A stretch of 64,000 nucleotides of DNA from Oleiagrimonas sp035690885 (GCA_035690885.1 DASSKC010000041.1:4311-68310), one strand, 5' to 3'. Positions 1 through 8,312 are shown, counted from the stretch's first letter. Notes: a model not told the origin generated them from the sequence alone. Numbers and translations: made by a program.

Positions 1-896
1 CCGAATGGCCGCTGGAAAGCCGCGAAGTGGATGCGACCTTGGCCGCCGGCGACGACTACCGCGCCATGCTGGACGCACTCACAAGCGATGACCTGCCGCG
101 GTTCGAAAGTCGCTTCAAGCAACTACTCAACCAGAACACCATTCGCGAGGTCGCCGCCTTCCACGGCCAGCTGGGCAAGGAGCGCCAGGCCATTCGTGAG
201 CGCATCGACATCATCAACCGTTCGCTGGAAGGCATCGACTACAACCCCGGCCGCTACATCGCCCTGCTCGCCGAAACTAGCCCCGACCCCGAGGTCCGCG
301 CCTTCCAGCAAGACCTGCGTGCATGCACCGAAGGCGCGCTCGGCGACAACGAGGAAACGCAGTACACCGAGCAGAAATTTCTCGAGGTCAAACACATCAT
401 CGAACGTTTCCGCGGCCGCGAAGGCACCAGCGATCTGGACAAGCGCTGGACGCGCAAGGTCACCGACGTGCGCAACTGGTACGTGTTTTCCGCCGCCGAA
501 CGCTGGCGCGAAGACGACAGCGAGTACGAGCACTATTCCGACTCGGGCGGTAAATCCGGTGGCCAGAAAGAGAAGCTCGCCTACACCATTCTGGCCGCGA
601 GTCTCGCCTACCAGTTCGGACTGGAATGGGGCGAGCAGCGCTCGCGATCATTCCGTTTCGTGGTCATCGACGAGGCCTTCGGCCGCGGCTCCGACGAATC
701 GGCACGTTACGGCCTGGAGCTGTTCAAACGGCTCAACCTGCAACTGCTGATCGTCACGCCGCTGCAAAAGATCCACATCATCGAGCCGTTCGTGGCCAGC
801 GTCGGCTTCGTGCACAATCGCGACGGCCGCCAATCGCTGGTACGCAACCTCAGCATCGAGGAGTACCAGAACGAAAAGGCCGCGCGCCAACAGTAG
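1..896 (+). CDS. jetC: JetC-like Wadjet SMC ATPase, C-terminal part (5' end outside window)
   Basis: The last 297 codons of a long SMC/MukB-type ATPase, open at the window edge. An ABC signature (SGGQKEK, about nt 550-575) is followed by a Walker B strand with catalytic acid (FVVIDEAFGRGSDE, about nt 655-695), the order of an SbcC/MukB-like C-terminal head. The Walker A half must lie upstream of the window. The next gene is a JetD homologue, which makes this JetC, the SMC subunit of the Wadjet anti-plasmid complex. That complex is known to extrude DNA loops and cut small circular DNA. jetA and jetB are expected further upstream. The stop codon lies inside an inverted repeat. A generic SbcC-like ATPase is the alternative, but the neighbour argues against it. 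Confidence 0.85.
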   Translation, partial: EWPLESREVDATLAAGDDYRAMLDALTSDDLPRFESRFKQLLNQNTIREVAAFHGQLGKERQAIRERIDIINRSLEGIDYNPGRYIALLAETSPDPEVRAFQQDLRACTEGALGDNEETQYTEQKFLEVKHIIERFRGREGTSDLDKRWTRKVTDVRNWYVFSAAERWREDDSEYEHYSDSGGKSGGQKEKLAYTILAASLAYQFGLEWGEQRSRSFRFVVIDEAFGRGSDESARYGLELFKRLNLQLLIVTPLQKIHIIEPFVASVGFVHNRDGRQSLVRNLSIEEYQNEKAARQQ

Positions 897-962
897 GTCG
901 GGTTGGCTTCATCAACCCGACACCCAACACAACGTTGGGTTGATGAACCCAACCCAACCTAC
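893..962. repeat. REP-like inverted repeat between jetC and jetD
   Basis: Two 29-nt arms (893-921 and 934-962) are inverted repeats with three mismatches, separated by a 12-nt loop. The arms carry the TAGGTTGGGTT / CATCAACCCAAC type of sequence that is common as dispersed extragenic palindromes in proteobacteria. The left arm includes the jetC stop codon. The transcript would form a strong hairpin between two genes of one defence operon. Confidence 0.85.
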
Positions 963-1058
963 ACGACTGCGCGACGCGGCAGCCACCCGTTGCGGACGGG
1001 GACGTCCGCACACGCACTCCCAGGCTTTTCGAACCCGTCCGATTACACTGCAAACACC

Positions 1059-2237
1059 ATGAGCTGGACCACGCCCACCGACTTGCGCGCCCAACTGCAA
1101 CGCCGCTGGCAACGCGGCGATATCCTGCGTGCGCGCCTGACTGGCGAGCCCCTGTTCCCGCTCACATTGCGCCTGCGCAAACCCGCCGCGCGCGATCTCA
1201 GTGAACACTTTGCCGCGGTCGCCGAATGGGTCGACACGCTGCGTCATGACGCCAAGGCTCACGGCTATACGGTGCACTGGCGCGCTCATCACCACCGCCT
1301 GCACGGCACCAATGCCCTGCCCGATGCCATCACCGTCGATACCGAAACCGACGCCCTGCGCTGGCTGGGTCGACAACGCGATGCCGAACACTTCGCACAA
1401 TTGACAGACGTGACCTTGGAGCGGTTCCCCGAACTGCACCCATGGCTGACCCGCCGACCACTTACCGCCCTCGAGCACGCGCCGACATGGCAAAACTTGC
1501 TGACGGTGCTGACTTGGTTTCAGGCCCATCCACGCCCCGGCGTGTACCTGCGTGAACTGGACATCCCCGGCATCCACACCAAGTTCATCGAAACCCACCG
1601 CGGTCTGCTGGCCGAATTGCTCGATGCCGTACTGCCCGCCACGCTGATCGACGCCAACGCCACCGGCATACGCGGTTTCAACCGCCGCTACGGCCTGCGC
1701 GACAAACCGGCTCAGGTCCGCCTGCGCCTGCTCGACCCGCAGCTCGCGATGGGCGGTTTCACCGACCTGACCGTGCCGGCCGCACAACTGGCGCGACACG
1801 ATCCCGGCGCCGGCACCGTCTTCGTCACCGAGAACGAGATCAACGGCCTGGCCTTCCCGGATGTCGCCGATGCACTGGTGATCTTCGGCCTCGGCTACGG
1901 CGTCGACGTGCTGCGCGAGCTACCTTGGTTGGCTCACAAGCGCATCTTCTACTGGGGCGACATCGACACCCACGGCTTCGCCATCCTCAACCGCTTTCGG
2001 CACACCTTTCCCGACGCACGCTCGCTGCTCATGGACCGCGCCACACTGGAGGCACACCGACAAGTGTGGGGCCACGAAGACCAACGCAAACGCTTCACCG
2101 GCGAGCTCGTGCGCTTGACCGACGCCGAGCAATCCGTGTTCCAAACATTGAAACAAGATCAACTGGCACCCGCACTACGCCTGGAGCAAGAGCACATCCG
2201 CCAGGGCTGGCTGCTTGACGCCTTGCGTGAGCTTTGA
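1059..2237 (+). CDS. jetD: JetD-like Wadjet nuclease subunit (DUF3322-DUF2220)
   Basis: A complete 392-aa protein. The N-terminal half fits DUF3322, the C-terminal half DUF2220 with a TOPRIM-like core: an acidic strand FVTENEINGLAFPD around residues 254-267, then GDIDTHGFAIL around residues 304-314 carrying the D-x-D pair. JetD is the metal-dependent nuclease of Wadjet that cleaves plasmid DNA once the JetABC motor has extruded it. The ATG at 1059 is chosen because the in-frame ORF upstream runs back through the palindromic repeat and looks non-coding. The 162-nt gap from jetC is unusually wide for an operon and is filled mostly by the repeat. Confidence 0.88.
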   Translation: MSWTTPTDLRAQLQRRWQRGDILRARLTGEPLFPLTLRLRKPAARDLSEHFAAVAEWVDTLRHDAKAHGYTVHWRAHHHRLHGTNALPDAITVDTETDALRWLGRQRDAEHFAQLTDVTLERFPELHPWLTRRPLTALEHAPTWQNLLTVLTWFQAHPRPGVYLRELDIPGIHTKFIETHRGLLAELLDAVLPATLIDANATGIRGFNRRYGLRDKPAQVRLRLLDPQLAMGGFTDLTVPAAQLARHDPGAGTVFVTENEINGLAFPDVADALVIFGLGYGVDVLRELPWLAHKRIFYWGDIDTHGFAILNRFRHTFPDARSLLMDRATLEAHRQVWGHEDQRKRFTGELVRLTDAEQSVFQTLKQDQLAPALRLEQEHIRQGWLLDALREL

Positions 2238-2305
2238 CTTGCGGGATGCCGCAAAGAACTGAATGTCCCGGCCTGCGATTCGCAACTTCCGCAGCTTCCG
2301 CATCA

Positions 2306-3292
2306 TCATTGCACGGTACGGCGCACGGTCTTGCGCTTGGCGTAGTGCCGCGCGATGAAGGCGCCGACCATGATCTGCATCTGGTTGTAGATCATCACCG
2401 GCAGCAGCATGGCGCCGAACGCGCTTGACGCGAACAGGACCTTGGCCATCGGGGCTCCGGCGGCGAGACTTTTCTTGGAGCCGCAGAACACGATGGTGAT
2501 TTCGTCTTCCTTGTTGAAGCCCAGCAGGCGCGCGCCAAGACAGGTCACGACCAGTGCCACGCTCAGGAACAAGGCGCAGATGGCCAGCAGCCCGCCCAGC
2601 ACCGGCAGCGGCGTGTGCTGCCACAACCCGGCCACGACCGAGGCGCTGAATGCGGTGTAGACGATCAGCACTATGGAGCCCTGGTCGAACAACGACACCA
2701 CCGCCGGGTGCTGCTTGACCATGCCGCCCAGCCAGCGCTGGCCGCACAAGCCGATGACGAACGGAAGCAACAACAGCAAGACGACTTCGCCGACGGCATG
2801 CCAGGAGACGCCGTGGTGGCCGGAGCTCATCAACATGGCCACCAGCAACGGGGTCACGAACACGCCCAGCAAGTTCGAGCCGGAGGCCGAACAGATTGCC
2901 GCCGACACGTTGCCGCGCCCCATCGAGGTCATGGCAATCGACGATTGCACGGCCGAAGACACCATGCACAAAAACACCACGCCGACGTAAATGTCCGGCG
3001 TCACCAGCGGCTCCAGCAGCGGGCGGAATGCCAAGCCCATGAGCGGAAACAGGACATAGGTGCTGCCCAGGATCAGCAGGTGCAGTCGCCAGTGGGTGAT
3101 GCCTGCCAGCACCTCGCGGCGTGACAACTTCAACCCGTGCAGGAAAAACAGCATGGCAATGGCGACATCGGTCAGATGACTGAACACGGGCGCGGCCCAG
3201 CCCCGCGCCGGCAGAAAACTGGCCAGCGCAATGGCCGCCAGCAACATCCAGGTGAAGCGATCGGGAAGCCATTTTTTCCACATGCGATACAT
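2306..3292 (-). CDS. Bile acid:sodium symporter-like transporter (YfeH/SBF-like family)
   Basis: A 328-aa polytopic inner-membrane protein with about ten hydrophobic segments. It resembles the E. coli YfeH group of the bile acid:Na+ symporter (BASS) superfamily along its length, for example LFFLHGLKLSR near residue 48, VQSSIAMTSMGRGN near residue 120 and the family block NKEDEITIVFCGSKKSLAAG near residue 265. Substrate unknown. The ATG at 3292 is preferred over an upstream one at 3340 because it follows an AAAGG site and matches the family N-terminus; 3283 is also possible. It is transcribed divergently from a LysR regulator that probably controls it. Confidence 0.82.
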   Translation of the reverse strand: MYRMWKKWLPDRFTWMLLAAIALASFLPARGWAAPVFSHLTDVAIAMLFFLHGLKLSRREVLAGITHWRLHLLILGSTYVLFPLMGLAFRPLLEPLVTPDIYVGVVFLCMVSSAVQSSIAMTSMGRGNVSAAICSASGSNLLGVFVTPLLVAMLMSSGHHGVSWHAVGEVVLLLLLPFVIGLCGQRWLGGMVKQHPAVVSLFDQGSIVLIVYTAFSASVVAGLWQHTPLPVLGGLLAICALFLSVALVVTCLGARLLGFNKEDEITIVFCGSKKSLAAGAPMAKVLFASSAFGAMLLPVMIYNQMQIMVGAFIARHYAKRKTVRRTVQ

Positions 3293-3366
3293 CCTTTGCG
3301 CGAACCCGGCCCACCAGGCAACGCTGCGTGACACGCCCATTCAAGGGCACGACATGTGATAAGTAA

Positions 3367-3386
3367 ATTGATATCTTTCTATCGAT
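3367..3386. promoter_or_regulatory. Candidate LysR operator in the divergent intergenic region
   Basis: A 7-6-7 imperfect palindrome (ATTGATA - TCTTTC - TATCGAT) in a locally AT-rich stretch, 16 nt upstream of the lysR start and between it and the divergent transporter. LysR proteins typically bind dyads there. It does not fit a strict T-N11-A box, so this is only a candidate. Confidence 0.35.
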
Positions 3387-3401
3387 TGATAAACTATTCA
3401 A

Positions 3402-4292
3402 ATGAATGTGACGCTTCGCCAATTGCGCACGTTTCTCGTCGTCGCGCAGACGCGTCATTTCCGTCTGGCCGCCGAACGCCTGCATCTGACCCAACCGGCC
3501 ATCAGTCGTCATGTGGCCGATCTCGAGGCCGAGCTGGGCCTGGGGTTGTTTGACCGCAACACGCGCGAGGTCCATCTCACCGCCGCCGGCGAACGCCTGC
3601 AGGGCGCTTTGGCGCCACTGCTCGACCAGCTCGATACGCTGCTGACCCAAACGCATGCCGAGAGTGAAGGTTTGCGTGGCACCGTGCGCATGGCCGCCGG
3701 CCCGACGCCGTCGGCCGAACTGGTGCCTCCGTGCCTGGCGCGTTGCGCACGCGACTACCCGGAACTGCGCGTGCTGTCGCGTGATCGCGTGCAAACCGAG
3801 GTCATCGCCGCCGTGCTTGCCGGCGATGTCGACTTCGGCATGGCCATCGACCCACCTGCAAGCCGTGAATTGCATGTCGAAACCGTTCTCCACGATCCGT
3901 TCGTGCTGGTGTGCCGCCATGATCATCCGCTGGCTGCATTGTCGCGCGTGGGATGGAAGCGGTTGCGCCACGAGCCGCTGATACTGCTCGACCACAGCTC
4001 CGGCAGTCGGCGCTTGATCGATGCTGCCTTCGCCGAACACCAGATCGACGTGCAACCCACCCAGGAAACCGGCCACACCCACACCGCCTTCCGCATGGTC
4101 GCGGCAGGACTTGGCTGCACCGTGACACCCGGCTTGTCGGCTCCGCTGACGCCGCAACTGGTGACGCGCCCGCTGATGCCCGTCGTGCGCCGCGCAGTGA
4201 CGCTGGTACGGCGCAAGGATCGTTCACTGACACCCGCGGCCGAACGGGTCTGGACGCTGATGCGCGAAGTCTCCGCTGAACGTGGCGGGTGA
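3402..4292 (+). CDS. LysR-family transcriptional regulator
   Basis: 296 aa. The winged helix-turn-helix spans residues 4-62, with LRQLRTFLVVAQTRHFRLAA and LTQPAISRHVADLEAELG typical of LysR recognition helices. A periplasmic-binding-protein-like effector domain covers about residues 90-290. The effector is unknown. Divergent orientation to the BASS-type transporter, with 109 nt between the chosen starts, suggests it regulates that gene and itself. A GCGCAAT/ATTGCGC hairpin follows the stop codon. Confidence 0.9.
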   Translation: MNVTLRQLRTFLVVAQTRHFRLAAERLHLTQPAISRHVADLEAELGLGLFDRNTREVHLTAAGERLQGALAPLLDQLDTLLTQTHAESEGLRGTVRMAAGPTPSAELVPPCLARCARDYPELRVLSRDRVQTEVIAAVLAGDVDFGMAIDPPASRELHVETVLHDPFVLVCRHDHPLAALSRVGWKRLRHEPLILLDHSSGSRRLIDAAFAEHQIDVQPTQETGHTHTAFRMVAAGLGCTVTPGLSAPLTPQLVTRPLMPVVRRAVTLVRRKDRSLTPAAERVWTLMREVSAERGG

Positions 4293-4295
4293 CAA

Positions 4296-4314
4296 GCGCA
4301 ATTCCGGATTGCGC
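4296..4314 (+). terminator. Possible terminator hairpin after lysR
   Basis: A perfect 7-bp stem (GCGCAAT/ATTGCGC) with a 5-nt loop starts 3 nt after the lysR stop. Only a weak CTT tract follows, so intrinsic termination is uncertain. Confidence 0.4.
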
Positions 4315-4403
4315 CTTCAGCGGACCGGCCGGGTTCGTTCCTGATTGCGCCGATACCGCCACGCACCCGAACTTGTCACAAGGCCCGGGTGCCATGGCGC
4401 ACC

Positions 4404-4430
4404 TCAAGTTTTCCCGCCCTCAGCCGATAG
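4404..4430 (+). promoter_or_regulatory. FliA (sigma-28) promoter of the first chemoreceptor gene
   Basis: TCAAGTTT - 11 nt - GCCGATAG. The -10 differs from GCCGATAA at one base, the -35 from TAAAGTTT at one base, and the spacing is canonical. The start codon at 4556 lies about 120 nt downstream of the predicted start site. Confidence 0.8.
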
Positions 4431-4555
4431 TTGCGTGCACGGTCGCTTCGATGCGGCTTTCACCCACCGGTCGACACATCTGCGCTCGACGAGCGGCATC
4501 CGATACCTGTCGCGACGCCGTGCTGCCGTCATCGCATTCTGAAACGGGAAACCTG

Positions 4556-6292
4556 ATGAAAATCAAGAAAGTCATGTCGCTTTTTTCCAAGTCGATGAAC
4601 CTCTCCGTCAAGGCTCGTCTGACAGGTGTGCTGGTGATGCTCGGCGTCATGCTGGTACTCGGCGCCGTGGTTGGTCTGGGCATGATGTCCTGGCAAAACA
4701 ACGGCATGCAACGCAGCTACGAGCGCGCGATGGTGCCGGCCGAACTGCTGGGCCAGCTTCGCGCCAAATCCCTGCTCAATTTCACGGTGCTCAACGAAGC
4801 CGCCGGCCTCATCGGTCGCCCGGACCAGGTCAAGCAAAAGGTCATCCAGTCGAAAAAGATCCACGACGAGATCGAAGCCACCAGCGCCAAGCTGGACAAG
4901 ATCCCGATGAGCAAGGACATCGAGGCCAAATACAAGAAATTCGTTGCCTCGAACGAAAGCTACAGCAAGGGACTGACGAGCATCTACGACGCCCTTGCCG
5001 ATGGCTACAAGGGCACCGGCAACATGGTTCAGATGCAGATACGCCCGCAGCTGATGATGCGTGTGTATGCGCTCAACAAGCTGATCGAGGCCCAGGGCGC
5101 ACAGATGCACCAGATCTACACCAACCAGGTGGATCGTTATCAGACGGTGCGCTTCATCGTGCTTGTCGGCCTGCTTCTGGGGCTGATTGTGGCAGCCGTG
5201 GTATCCGTATTGCTGGTGCGCTCGCTGACCGGCACGCTCAAGGAACTGTCCGACGTTGCCTACGCCATCGCCGACGGCAAGCTGGGCCACGACATCAAGG
5301 TCAAGCGACATGACGAACTGGGCCGGCTGCTCGAGGCATTTCGCGTGATGGACAAGCGCCTGGTGACCATCGTCGGCGAGGTCCGTCACGGCTCCGATGC
5401 CGTCAGCACGGCGTCGCAACAGATCACGCGCGGCAATGAAGGCCTCAGCCAACGCACCCAGGAGCAGGCTTCCAGTCTGGTCGAAACGGCTTCATCGATG
5501 GAGGAAATGACCTCCACGGTGAAGCAAAGTGCCGACAATGCGAACCATGCCGATCAGCTGGCACGCAGTGCGCGCGAGCGCGCCGAACACGGCGGCAACG
5601 TGGTCAGGGAGGCCGTCACCGCGATGGCGGAAATCGACGCGGCCAGCAACAAGATCAGCGACATCGTGCGTCTGATCCAGGACATCGCCTTTCAGACCAA
5701 CCTGCTGGCGCTGAATGCGGCGGTCGAGGCCGCGCGTGCCGGCGAGCAAGGCCGCGGTTTTGCCGTGGTTGCCAGCGAAGTGCGCAATCTCGCACAGCGC
5801 AGCGCCGATGCCGCCACCGAGATCAAGGGACTGATCAACGACAGCGAGGACAAGGTCCGCACCGGCTCGACGCTGGTCAACCAATCCGGCGAGGCACTCT
5901 CGGAGATCGTCACCAGCGTCAAGAAGGTCACCGACATCGTGGCCGAGATCGCGACCTCCAATCAGGAGCAGTCCGTGGGTATCGATCAGGTCAGCCGCGC
6001 CGTGAACCAGATCGAGGAAATGACCCAGCAGAACTCCTCCCTGGTCGAGCAAGCCTCATCGGCGGCGCACGCCATGCACGACCAGGCCGTGAAGTTGTCG
6101 CGCCAGGTGGCGTTCTTCAAGATCAATGACAGTGCGGATGCGGACCAGCCTGAAACACCGATCGCGCATGCCGCCGAACCGGACGACGACGTGGCACGCG
6201 CCACCGAGGCCGTGTTCGCCCCCATCCGCGAACAGGGCTCCGTGAACATCAGTCGTGTCGATACGGTCGAGGACGACTGGAAGGAGTTCTGA
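4556..6292 (+). CDS. Methyl-accepting chemotaxis protein (Tar/Tsr-like)
   Basis: 578 aa. TM1 covers about residues 22-48, a periplasmic four-helix-bundle sensor of about 150 residues follows, TM2 is about 199-223, then HAMP and the cytoplasmic methyl-accepting coiled coil. The conserved signalling tip (FQTNLLALNAAVEAARAGEQ) lies near residues 380-400. The protein ends DDWKEF, resembling the NWETF/WEEF tether for CheR and CheB. The ATG at 4556 follows a GGGAA sequence; the in-frame upstream extension contains the sigma-28 promoter and is not coding. Ligand unknown. A strong hairpin follows the gene. Confidence 0.93.
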   Translation: MKIKKVMSLFSKSMNLSVKARLTGVLVMLGVMLVLGAVVGLGMMSWQNNGMQRSYERAMVPAELLGQLRAKSLLNFTVLNEAAGLIGRPDQVKQKVIQSKKIHDEIEATSAKLDKIPMSKDIEAKYKKFVASNESYSKGLTSIYDALADGYKGTGNMVQMQIRPQLMMRVYALNKLIEAQGAQMHQIYTNQVDRYQTVRFIVLVGLLLGLIVAAVVSVLLVRSLTGTLKELSDVAYAIADGKLGHDIKVKRHDELGRLLEAFRVMDKRLVTIVGEVRHGSDAVSTASQQITRGNEGLSQRTQEQASSLVETASSMEEMTSTVKQSADNANHADQLARSARERAEHGGNVVREAVTAMAEIDAASNKISDIVRLIQDIAFQTNLLALNAAVEAARAGEQGRGFAVVASEVRNLAQRSADAATEIKGLINDSEDKVRTGSTLVNQSGEALSEIVTSVKKVTDIVAEIATSNQEQSVGIDQVSRAVNQIEEMTQQNSSLVEQASSAAHAMHDQAVKLSRQVAFFKINDSADADQPETPIAHAAEPDDDVARATEAVFAPIREQGSVNISRVDTVEDDWKEF

Positions 6293-6388
6293 CCCCGGAC
6301 GTCCCCTGCACCCGCGGATGGCAGGGGAATTCGGCGACACGCGACGACCGGGCCTCGCAAGATCCGCCTTCTTTGCATTGCACAGATA

Positions 6389-6431
6389 CAACAAGGCCGC
6401 CAGGACAGCAGGTGTCGTGGCGGCCTTGTTG
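6389..6431. terminator. Hairpin terminator between convergent mcp and secreted-protein genes
   Basis: A perfect 14-bp stem (6389-6402 with 6418-6431, CAACAAGGCCGCCA) with a 15-nt loop, followed on the plus strand by a T/G-rich tract. It sits between two convergent genes and could serve both. Confidence 0.6.
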
Positions 6432-6466
6432 GTCTTGTTGTTCGTCCAGGGCAAAGCGTGGCGCGT

Positions 6467-6823
6467 TTACCAGGCGCGGACGTTGACGATGGCGACGGTG
6501 ATCCTTTCCATCGTGGGGCGGTAGCGGAACAAGCGCCCCAGGTTGAACTGCAACGACTTGCCCGGCGTGATGTTGGACGTACCGGCCGGCCATGCCTTCT
6601 TGCTGGCAATAACGTCACCGGCGGAGTTCTTGGCCACCACGAGAATCTGTGCCGAAGCCGGGGTAGCGCAGTGGTTGACCAGCTCGCCGACCACACCCAC
6701 GCTATGCCCGACGGCACCCTTGACGCGGAAATTCTGGACCGAAAAATCGGAGGCCTTGCAGGCGGCATGACCGCACGCCGGAAGCAGCAAAAGCAAGGCA
6801 GCGGGAAGAAGAAATTTTTTCAC
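6467..6823 (-). CDS. Small secreted protein of the FliA regulon, FxLYD-like, function unknown
   Basis: 118 aa. A typical signal peptide (MKKFLLPAALLLLLPACGHA) is followed by a mature part of about 97 residues with two cysteines and a pattern (VGVVGELVNHC, then TSNITPGKSLQFNL) that recalls small FxLYD/DUF3426-like beta-sandwich domains. The LPAC sequence is a poor lipobox because of the proline, so signal peptidase I cleavage after GHA is more likely. I do not recognise a named family. Its only visible promoter is a perfect FliA site at 7002-7028, placing it in the late flagellar regulon. Its 5' leader of about 170 nt contains a REP-like palindrome. Confidence 0.8.
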   Translation of the reverse strand: MKKFLLPAALLLLLPACGHAACKASDFSVQNFRVKGAVGHSVGVVGELVNHCATPASAQILVVAKNSAGDVIASKKAWPAGTSNITPGKSLQFNLGRLFRYRPTMERITVAIVNVRAW

Positions 6824-6882
6824 GGGGAGACTCCATCGTTGGCGGTAGCGACAGGGAATCTCGAAAAACCACCCATTTGTCC

Positions 6883-6963
6883 GTCATTGCCGCGAAAGCA
6901 GGAATCCGGTGTCTTCAAGCCTTTGACGCCAAAGACACCGGGCCCGGCCTGCGCTGAGGTGAC
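6883..6963. repeat. REP-like composite palindrome in the leader of the secreted-protein gene
   Basis: Two inverted arms of about 32 nt (6883-6914 and 6932-6963) begin GTCATTGCCGCGAAAGCAGG and contain their own small hairpins. This is a diverged copy of the GTCATCCC-GCGAAGGC-GGGATCC palindrome also seen upstream of fliC. It lies between the FliA promoter at 7002-7028 and the start codon at 6823. Confidence 0.7.
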
Positions 6964-7001
6964 GGGGGTTGTTCGAGGCCCCTTGCAGGGATTACACCCT
7001 T

Positions 7002-7028
7002 TTATCGGCGCACCAACGGAAAACTTTA
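7002..7028 (-). promoter_or_regulatory. Perfect FliA (sigma-28) promoter of the 118-aa secreted protein
   Basis: On the minus strand TAAAGTTT - 11 nt - GCCGATAA, a full match to the enteric sigma-28 consensus with canonical spacing. Nothing else on the minus strand lies between it and the gene starting at 6823. Confidence 0.88.
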
Positions 7029-7061
7029 GAAGGCCTCGACCGCTGTCACGACCAACGCGCC

Positions 7062-8312
7062 TCAGACTTCGCCCAGCGACTCCTGCACCTGTCGCGCCCA
7101 ACCAACGCTGTGCCGATAGGCGACTTCATAGTGCTGGGCGTCGACGATCCAGGCGAGGCGATCAAACTCGCCTTCGCTGTAGTGCTCGACTTCCGCCAGA
7201 ACCTCGCCCGTCGCGCCCTCGCGCCGCAACAGCGCGTTCTTGAGCGGCTGACTCAGCGGCATTTCCCGAACAAGCGACTCCATGTCCATGTCCAGCAGCG
7301 CATCCAGATGCGACAGCAGACCGACCACGAAGCAGTTCATCGGGTCGCCGCGGCCGGAAATCTCGGCCAGTACCTCGCACATGCGGCCGCGAACCAGCAT
7401 CAGACGAGTCAGCTCGGCCGGCTTGCCTGCCACAGGCTCCACCAGAAGCATGTACGTCCAGCGCTTGAGCTCGTTGGTCCCCATCAGCGATATCGCCTGC
7501 CACAGCGAATCGATCTCGCGCTGCAGGCCGCTGGCGGCGGAGTTGATCCCCTTGAGGATGCGGTAGGCCAGGCTGGGGTCCTTGACCGCAATCGCCTCAA
7601 GCTCCATGGGCGTCGTGTTCACCCGGTTCAACTCCGCCAGAAGCTCCAGAAGAAGCAATCGGTTGGGCGGAATTTCCGCTTCGCGAGAAGGGCTCCCGTG
7701 GGCAAGGAAATCACCTTTGAGATAATCGGCTCGGGCCGCGACGCAACGCTCCAATTGCGTCATGTCATCGACGCCGTCAATGCGTACGCGAACACCCGCG
7801 GAATGAAAACGCCGCACGTTGTCGACAAGCGAGGCATCGCCCAGCTCATCAAGCTCCAGGGCCACGACCTCGACATGTTCAAGAAATGCGTCAAGACCGT
7901 CCAGCTCGAGATCGCGCACGCGCAGTGCCAACTTCTGACCGTTGCTGATCAACTCACCGAGCTTGAGCATCACGCCCGACGAGAGGGCCGCGGCGGCATC
8001 CACCTCGAGCAGGTATTTCGAGCCGAGCGCCCTCAAGGTCGGTGAACAAAGCAGCACCGATATCTCGACACGCAAGAACATCGGCACTCTCGCGGCACGT
8101 CCGTCCTGGTAGATGTCGGCGTACTCGCCGATGATGTCGCTGGCCGCCAGGAAATCCGACAAGTCCAGATAGCCATTGTCGGACTCGTTGTTCAGAAGCA
8201 GTTCGAATGCCCCTACCTTCAGATCTTTCGTGTAGATAGTCCGGCACGCCAAAAGGATGCCCAACTGTTCTTCCAGCGCCAATGCGTCACGTCCCGCTCT
8301 GGACATACTCAT
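7062..8312 (-). CDS. Degenerate EAL - HDOD signalling protein (YuxH/CdgJ-like)
   Basis: 416 aa. Residues about 10-200 form an EAL-type domain and residues about 215-400 an HDOD domain. The EAL motif is replaced by FELL, and the DDFG metal-binding loop by RVRD (LALRVRDLELD). Phosphodiesterase activity is therefore improbable and the domain probably senses or scaffolds. EAL-HDOD proteins such as CdgJ act on motility in other gammaproteobacteria. The ATG at 8312 is chosen over 8378 because an AGGGG site lies 10 nt upstream. The start is 78 nt after the cheR stop on the same strand, so it probably closes the motA-cheR operon. Confidence 0.85.
   Translation of the reverse strand: MSMSRAGRDALALEEQLGILLACRTIYTKDLKVGAFELLLNNESDNGYLDLSDFLAASDIIGEYADIYQDGRAARVPMFLRVEISVLLCSPTLRALGSKYLLEVDAAAALSSGVMLKLGELISNGQKLALRVRDLELDGLDAFLEHVEVVALELDELGDASLVDNVRRFHSAGVRVRIDGVDDMTQLERCVAARADYLKGDFLAHGSPSREAEIPPNRLLLLELLAELNRVNTTPMELEAIAVKDPSLAYRILKGINSAASGLQREIDSLWQAISLMGTNELKRWTYMLLVEPVAGKPAELTRLMLVRGRMCEVLAEISGRGDPMNCFVVGLLSHLDALLDMDMESLVREMPLSQPLKNALLRREGATGEVLAEVEHYSEGEFDRLAWIVDAQHYEVAYRHSVGWARQVQESLGEV

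Noticed and set aside
2239..2254. TTGCGG-GATG-CCGCAA hairpin between jetD and the transporter
   Set aside because: Only six base pairs and no T tract; too weak to call as a terminator.
2175..4157. 660-codon open frame on the minus strand
   Set aside because: Runs antisense through lysR and out of frame through the transporter gene; both real genes have clear homology.
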